Under the pieces are notes generated by a model. The model was not told where the DNA came from and did no database searches. It saw nothing but the letters and a program-made list of their open reading frames with translations. Shown here piece by piece: positions 6,452-10,178 of a stretch of 10,178 nt of DNA (positions are counted from its first letter, which is position 1; the number at the start of each line of letters is the position of its first letter). The stretch is taken from contig DRJW01000389.1 in the NCBI GenBank assembly GCA_011052055.1, positions 5,001-15,178 of the forward strand. Direction: 5' to 3'. The stretch is from Nitrospirota bacterium. Its GTDB lineage: Bacteria > Nitrospinota_A > UBA7883. The position numbers and the translations under genes were made by a program.

Positions 6452-7861
6452 TCAGAATTCCTCATAGGAGTCAGAGTAGCCCCCCTCCTGCCTGATATGG
6501 TCTTCAAACCTTGTAAAATCTTTAAGAAATGTAAGTTTCACATTTCCAAGAGGCCCGTTTCGCTGTTTGCCGATTATGATTTCGGCCACACCCTGCGACT
6601 CAACTTTATCCGGGTTGTAAAACTCGTCGCGATAGACGAAAAGAACCACGTCGGCGTCTTGCTCTATACTACCGCTTTCACGAAGATCGGATAATTGCGG
6701 CCTCTTTGAGCCCACCCTGTCTTCAACTTTTCTGGAAAGCTGGGAAATGGCTATCACTGGCACGTTAAGCTCTTTTGCCAACTGCTTTAGCGAGCGTGTA
6801 ATGCCGGAAACCTCCTGCACCCTCGACTCCACCCTCCCTCTTGAGTCCATCAGCTGAAGATAGTCGATTACTATAAGATCGAGCCGCCCTTTCTCCGCCT
6901 GGAGCCTCCTTGCCTTGCCGCGCATATCAAGAATGGTCTGGCTCGGCGTATCGTCGATAAATATCGATCTTTTATAAAGGTTCCCGGCGGCCATGGTAAG
7001 CTTCGGCCAGTCGCTCTGGGCCAGATATCCGGTTCGAAGTTTCTGGGAGGAGACCCGCGCCTCGGAGCAGAGCATTCTGATTACCAACTGCTCTGACGAC
7101 ATCTCAAGAGAGAACACGCAGACTACGCCTTCTTCGTTTATTTTTGTGAAGTTCTGGATGACGTTAAAAGCAAACGCTGTCTTTCCCATAGAAGGCCGTC
7201 CGGCGACTATTATCAGATCAGATTTCTGAAAACCTGTGGTTTTCTCGTCCAGATCCTTGTATCCCGACGCGACGCCGGTGATAAGCGATTTGTTATCGTA
7301 CAGATCCTCGACGGTTTTCATGGTGTTTTTCAGGATATTTTTCACCTGTACAAATGACCCGCGCGCCCGCTCCTGGGATATGTTGAGGATCATGCTCTCT
7401 ATATTGTCCACCAGCTTATCGACATCATCGTCATGCTCGTAGGCCATAGTGACTGTCTCGCCCGCGACGGAGATCAGCTTTCTGAGCACCGCGTTTTCCC
7501 GGACTGTCTTGCAATGAATCTTTATATTGGCGGAAGTTGGAACGATGTCTAAAAGCTCGGCCAGGTAATCGACCCCTCCCACCTGCTCTATCCATCCTTT
7601 TTTACGGAGCGTCTCGGCCAGCGTCATAAGGTCGACCGGCTCGTTGCGCTCGTACAGGTCGAGTATCCCCTCGTATATTTTCCGGTGGGCGGGTTTGTAG
7701 AAATCGACGGAGCCTGTGAGGGCCTCTAGAGCTTTGGGGAGGGCTTCGTTATCTAAAAGAATCGCTCCAAGGATCGCCTGCTCCATATCCATGTTGTGGG
7801 GCGGAGTGCGAGAAGGGATGGAAGCCTCACTGCCGATCATACGGGGCGGCCTGTCGGTCAT
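6452..7861 (-). CDS. dnaB: Replicative DNA helicase DnaB
   Basis: Hexameric 5'-3' helicase that unwinds DNA at the replication fork, 469 aa, the normal length. The N-terminal domain starts with the typical PPHNMDMEQAILGAILL (20-36), which contributes to the primase-binding collar. The C-terminal RecA-like domain has Walker A GRPSMGKTA (221-229), SLEM (251-254), Walker B VIDYLQLM (331-338), ISQLSR (372-377), DLRESGSIEQDAD (392-404) and the arginine-finger region KQRNGP (432-437). No intein or frameshift interrupts it. The ATG at 7861 has no good Shine-Dalgarno sequence; an in-frame ATG at codon 8 is possible. Upstream, TTGACG (7896-7901) with TAACAC (7874-7879) at 16 nt is a weak promoter candidate. 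The terminator at 8040-8086 separates it from the preceding genes. alr follows on the same strand. Confidence 0.97.
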   Translation of the reverse strand: MTDRPPRMIGSEASIPSRTPPHNMDMEQAILGAILLDNEALPKALEALTGSVDFYKPAHRKIYEGILDLYERNEPVDLMTLAETLRKKGWIEQVGGVDYLAELLDIVPTSANIKIHCKTVRENAVLRKLISVAGETVTMAYEHDDDVDKLVDNIESMILNISQERARGSFVQVKNILKNTMKTVEDLYDNKSLITGVASGYKDLDEKTTGFQKSDLIIVAGRPSMGKTAFAFNVIQNFTKINEEGVVCVFSLEMSSEQLVIRMLCSEARVSSQKLRTGYLAQSDWPKLTMAAGNLYKRSIFIDDTPSQTILDMRGKARRLQAEKGRLDLIVIDYLQLMDSRGRVESRVQEVSGITRSLKQLAKELNVPVIAISQLSRKVEDRVGSKRPQLSDLRESGSIEQDADVVLFVYRDEFYNPDKVESQGVAEIIIGKQRNGPLGNVKLTFLKDFTRFEDHIRQEGGYSDSYEEF

Positions 7862-8039
7862 ATATAATAAAAGGTGTTAGAGCCTGTTAAATTTTCGTCA
7901 AATAGATCGCAACCTGCGTCAGAAACCACCTTGAAGAAAACTCATCGATGAAAACATGCCTGAGTCTCCCCCTGCGAGTCGAAGAGTGGGATTATAACGC
8001 TTCATGGAGACAATCTATAGAGGAAATGTCGTCTTGATT
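7862..8039. other. Gene-free leader region upstream of dnaB
   Basis: No convincing gene is present. A 29-codon plus-strand frame (7948-8037) has no ribosome-binding site. The stretch must contain the dnaB promoter because a terminator lies immediately upstream of it, but only a weak TTGACG/TAACAC pair is visible. Confidence 0.4.
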
Positions 8040-8086
8040 AAAAAAACAGGAGGTTTGCGTATCGAATTTTGAAGAGCAAAGCCTGT
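8040..8086 (-). terminator. Intrinsic terminator after the small membrane-anchored protein gene
   Basis: On the minus strand, ACAGG then C then TTTGC (8086-8076) pairs with GCAAA then CCT then CCTGT (8058-8046), giving two 5-bp helices separated by a small internal loop, with a 17-nt apical loop. Seven T follow directly (plus-strand A 8040-8046). It begins 20 nt past the stop codon of the 8106-8531 gene, so it should end the ntrC-type regulator transcript before dnaB. Confidence 0.6.
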
Positions 8087-8105
8087 CAGACCGTATTGGA
8101 CGTGT

Positions 8106-8531
8106 CTAGCGCGGTTTTTTTTCAAGCCACCTTTCGATGGCAGACGATCTCTCTTTTGTTTCCATAGCCTCTTTATCGTATTGTCCCAGAAACTCAAGGG
8201 TCGCTTTGCGCTCTTTATCAAGGTTTTCGAGCGCTTGTCTCATTCCCTTCGCCTTTTTTTTGGCGTTTTCTTGCTCCTTTTTTTTCCTATCCGCCTCCTC
8301 TTCCTCCTCTTTCGAGTTTTTATCCTCTTTTTCGGCGCTATCACTTCCAGAAACATCCTTATTGTCAGATGTTTTTTTCGCAGTGGGCTGTTTTTCGACG
8401 CCCTGGTTCGCGACGGGCGAGGTTTTCTTTTCGTCTTTCGGCGTGGTCATGCGCGTGTAGAAAAACGCCGAGCCGCCCGCCACGACAATGACGAGCGCGA
8501 TCAGAGCGGAAATTATTATCTTTTTTTTCAT
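8106..8531 (-). CDS. Small membrane-anchored Lys/Glu-rich protein of unknown function
   Basis: Not recognised. The 141-aa product begins MKKKIIISALIALVIVVAGG, a positively charged start and one hydrophobic segment (about 4-26) that could be a signal anchor. There is no lipobox cysteine and no clear cleavage site. Residues 30-75 are low-complexity, rich in Lys, Ser, Asp and Glu. Residues 76-141 are strongly charged and probably a coiled coil (EEEEEADRKKKEQENAKKK then QALENLDKERKATLEFL). The expected topology is an inner-membrane anchor with a periplasmic coiled coil. The gene starts 27 nt after the NtrC-type gene with only a weak ribosome-binding site and ends at an intrinsic terminator, so the two are probably one transcript. 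Four runs of eight A and one of seven A on the coding strand make it prone to slippage. Codon content otherwise looks like the neighbours. Confidence 0.75.
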   Translation of the reverse strand: MKKKIIISALIALVIVVAGGSAFFYTRMTTPKDEKKTSPVANQGVEKQPTAKKTSDNKDVSGSDSAEKEDKNSKEEEEEADRKKKEQENAKKKAKGMRQALENLDKERKATLEFLGQYDKEAMETKERSSAIERWLEKKPR

Positions 8532-8558
8532 TGCCGGCTTTTACCTGAAAGGCCTTTG

Positions 8559-9956
8559 TCACTCGCTATCGATATCCAGCTCGGTCATTTTCTTTTTTAA
8601 AGTGTTTCGATTCAAACCGAGCAGTTTAGCCGCTTGTGTCTGCACTCCGCCTGTCCTTGCAAGGGCTATTTCAATGAGCTCTCTTTCAACCAGCCCAACC
8701 ATTTTCCGGTGGGCCTGCCCATGAGCGGACGAGTCGAAAACTTCTTTGACAAGCTGGCCAAGAGCGCCGCCCGGGGCGCCAGCTCTTTTAGCTCCGCTTA
8801 ATTCGCCGGGGATATCATCCAGAGTAATCGTTCCGCCCGGCGCCATTATCACCGCGCGGCGGACAACGTTCTCCAACTCGCGGACAGAGCCGGGCCAATC
8901 GTAATCCACCAGGGTGTCCATCACTCCCGACCCGATCATCTTCGGTTTTTCGTTCAGTGTTTTAGCTATTTTCAAAAGAAAATGCTCCGCAAGAAGTGGA
9001 ATATCTGACCTGCGCTCGCTCAAAGAAGGGGTCTTTATATGCACAACGTTGAGCCGGTGGTAGAGGTCTTCGCGAAACCGCCCGCTGGCCACATCTTCGG
9101 CGAGGTTGCGGTTGGTGGAGGCCAGCGCCCTCGTATCCACCTTTACAGGTTTCGTGGAGCCGACCGGATAAAACTCCCGGTCTTGCAAAACCCTCAGCAT
9201 TTTCGCCTGAAGAGTCAATGGCATATCGCCAACCTCGTCGAGGAGTATGGCGCCTCCGCTGGCGGCGAGGAATTTGCCCGATTTGGAATCGAAGGCTCCG
9301 GTAAAAGCTCCTTTGACGTGACCGAACAGCTCCGATTCAAGCAGGTCGTTGGGTATGGCGGCGCAGTTTACGGCGATAAAAGGACCGGTCGATCTGCTGG
9401 AGTTTGAATGCAGGGCTTTGGCCACCAACTCTTTTCCTGAACCGGTGGGGCCGGTAATTAGAACGTTTTCGTCGGAGTTGGCTGACCGTCCGATCAGTTT
9501 GAACAGCTCTTGCATCGGCGCCGAGCGTCCTATCATCACTCCTTCGGCCTGCTCCACCGCGCCAGATTTAAACTTGGCCAATTCGCTCGACATTTTCCGG
9601 TATTCGACAATACGGTTTATCAAAATATCGATGACATCAAAATCGAACGGCTTTGTAATATAGTCAAACGCCCCTTTTTGCATTGCGGTTATGGCGTTTT
9701 TCATTGTCGCCTCTGCGGTCATGACAACCACCGACGGCGGGTTCGGCTTTTTTAATATCGATCCTATAAGATCCAGCCCGGAGCCGTCCGGCATTTTGAT
9801 GTCGAGGAATACGCAGAAATAGAGACCCTCGTTTAGCCGCTCGACAGCCTCTTCGATGGTCGCCGCCGTGTCGGTCGCATGACCGATCCGCTCGAAACCT
9901 TTGGAAAGCACAAAACGGATGCTTTCCTCATCGTCAACTACAAGAATCTTGTCCAT
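8559..9956 (-). CDS. NtrC-family sigma-54-dependent response regulator
   Basis: DNA-binding enhancer protein that activates sigma-54 RNA polymerase once phosphorylated by a sensor kinase, 465 aa, full length. The receiver domain (1-120) has acidic pocket Asp8/Asp9, phospho-acceptor Asp52, Thr80 and Lys102. The AAA+ domain (about 140-370) has Walker A GPTGSGKE (169-176), the sigma-54 contact loop GAFTGA (216-221), Walker B GGAILLDEVGD (234-244) and FREDLYHRL (294-302) with the sensor/arginine-finger region. The C-terminus (about 425-462) is a Fis-type helix-turn-helix, GGVQTQAAKLLGLNRNTLKKK. All catalytic and contact residues are present. The ATG has AGAGG three bases upstream. It is preceded by a sigma-70-like promoter at 10024-10053. 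No partner histidine kinase is in the window. It resembles NtrC and its many paralogues, so no specific symbol is given. Confidence 0.95.
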   Translation of the reverse strand: MDKILVVDDEESIRFVLSKGFERIGHATDTAATIEEAVERLNEGLYFCVFLDIKMPDGSGLDLIGSILKKPNPPSVVVMTAEATMKNAITAMQKGAFDYITKPFDFDVIDILINRIVEYRKMSSELAKFKSGAVEQAEGVMIGRSAPMQELFKLIGRSANSDENVLITGPTGSGKELVAKALHSNSSRSTGPFIAVNCAAIPNDLLESELFGHVKGAFTGAFDSKSGKFLAASGGAILLDEVGDMPLTLQAKMLRVLQDREFYPVGSTKPVKVDTRALASTNRNLAEDVASGRFREDLYHRLNVVHIKTPSLSERRSDIPLLAEHFLLKIAKTLNEKPKMIGSGVMDTLVDYDWPGSVRELENVVRRAVIMAPGGTITLDDIPGELSGAKRAGAPGGALGQLVKEVFDSSAHGQAHRKMVGLVERELIEIALARTGGVQTQAAKLLGLNRNTLKKKMTELDIDSE

Positions 9957-10023
9957 AAGCCTCTTATTTTAACTTAATTGAGCAAGTTACTATTGTAAGT
10001 GACTAAAATCAAATGCCGATTCA

Positions 10024-10053
10024 ATTATAGATGCGATAGGATAGACTTTACAA
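10024..10053 (-). promoter_or_regulatory. Sigma-70-like promoter for the NtrC-type regulator gene
   Basis: A perfect -10 TATAAT (plus-strand 10024-10029) is preceded by TTGTAA (10048-10053) with an 18-nt spacer, pointing at the regulator start about 65 nt downstream. The -35 lies 18 bp from the end of the dispersed repeat that begins at 10072. No -24/-12 sigma-54 site was seen, so autoregulation through sigma-54 is not supported. Confidence 0.5.
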
Positions 10054-10071
10054 AGCGCAAAGAGTATTACT

Positions 10072-10178
10072 GTGAACCTCTACAAATCCATTTCTGCTAC
10101 AATCGGCTGTAAAAGGCGCCATGCTTCGTTGACAAGTCAAAATCGTCCTCAGAGTAGTTACTACTACGCTTGCGGCTA
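10072..10178. repeat. Dispersed GGGAACCTC-family repeat, cut by the window edge
   Basis: The left end, GTGAACCTCTACAAATCC, matches the repeat end at 6375 (31 of 40) and the right end of the 1718-1895 element, including ATTTCTGCT. The core GTCCTCA (10145-10151), inner stem AGTAGT/ACTACG (10153-10158 and 10163-10168) and CTTGCGG (10169-10175) corresponds base for base in length to the core of the 1718-1895 element read on the opposite strand. GTCCTCA starts at position 74 from the end here and at 75 there. TTGACAAGTCAA (10129-10140) is a further palindrome. The second half and any target duplication lie outside the window. Confidence 0.65.

Noticed and set aside
6448..6480. Possible core or second end of the repeat copy that begins at 6375
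   Set aside because: TTCCTCA and TCAGAGTAG resemble core pieces, but the spacing is wrong and they encode the C-terminus of DnaB.
7880..7905. GAGCCTGTTAAATTTTCGTC as another repeat-family or IS end
   Set aside because: Similarity to the GGGAGCCTC end needs gaps, and no inverted partner is found in the 244-bp interval.
7948..8037. 29-codon plus-strand ORF in the dnaB leader
   Set aside because: No Shine-Dalgarno sequence and no recognisable product; length is within chance.

Overview
The window reads as an ordinary chromosomal stretch of a Gram-negative bacterium. All eight confident genes are on the minus strand. An MlaE/MlaF/MlaD-type lipid transporter implies an outer membrane. A sigma-54 (NtrC-type) regulator, a class III cyclase with FHA domains and a dnaB-alr neighbourhood fit a deltaproteobacteria-like or related environmental lineage. 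No 16S or other marker is present, so the lineage is an inference.

In transcription order (right to left): a partial dispersed repeat at the right edge (from 10072); a sigma-70-like promoter (10024-10053) driving an NtrC-family response regulator (8559-9956); a small membrane-anchored, Lys/Glu-rich protein of unknown function (8106-8531); an intrinsic terminator (8040-8086). Then come replicative helicase dnaB (6452-7861), alanine racemase alr (5149-6291), and a compact three-gene MCE transporter: permease mlaE (4311-5099), ATPase mlaF (3530-4306) and a long MlaD-like protein (2016-3515). Next is a 178-bp transposon-like repeat (1718-1895), a promoter (1689-1717), and a cytosolic class III adenylyl cyclase with two FHA domains (126-1592).

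How the genes fit together: dnaB serves replication, alr supplies D-alanine for peptidoglycan, and the Mla-type cassette moves lipids between inner and outer membranes. The last two are both envelope functions, and the tight spacing from alr through mlaD suggests co-transcription. The cyclase and the NtrC regulator are signalling genes with their own promoters.

The least expected content is non-coding. A family of dispersed repeats has conserved ends (consensus near GGGAACCTCTAAAAATTC). Two of the three copies share a conserved 31-nt central stem-loop at the same distance from the end, with two compensatory base-pair changes. All three copies lie just upstream of minus-strand genes, two directly against candidate promoters. 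A second point of interest is a run of nine G at the mlaE/mlaF junction, where loss of one G would fuse the permease and the ATPase in frame. I see no CRISPR array, defence island, tRNA or rRNA.
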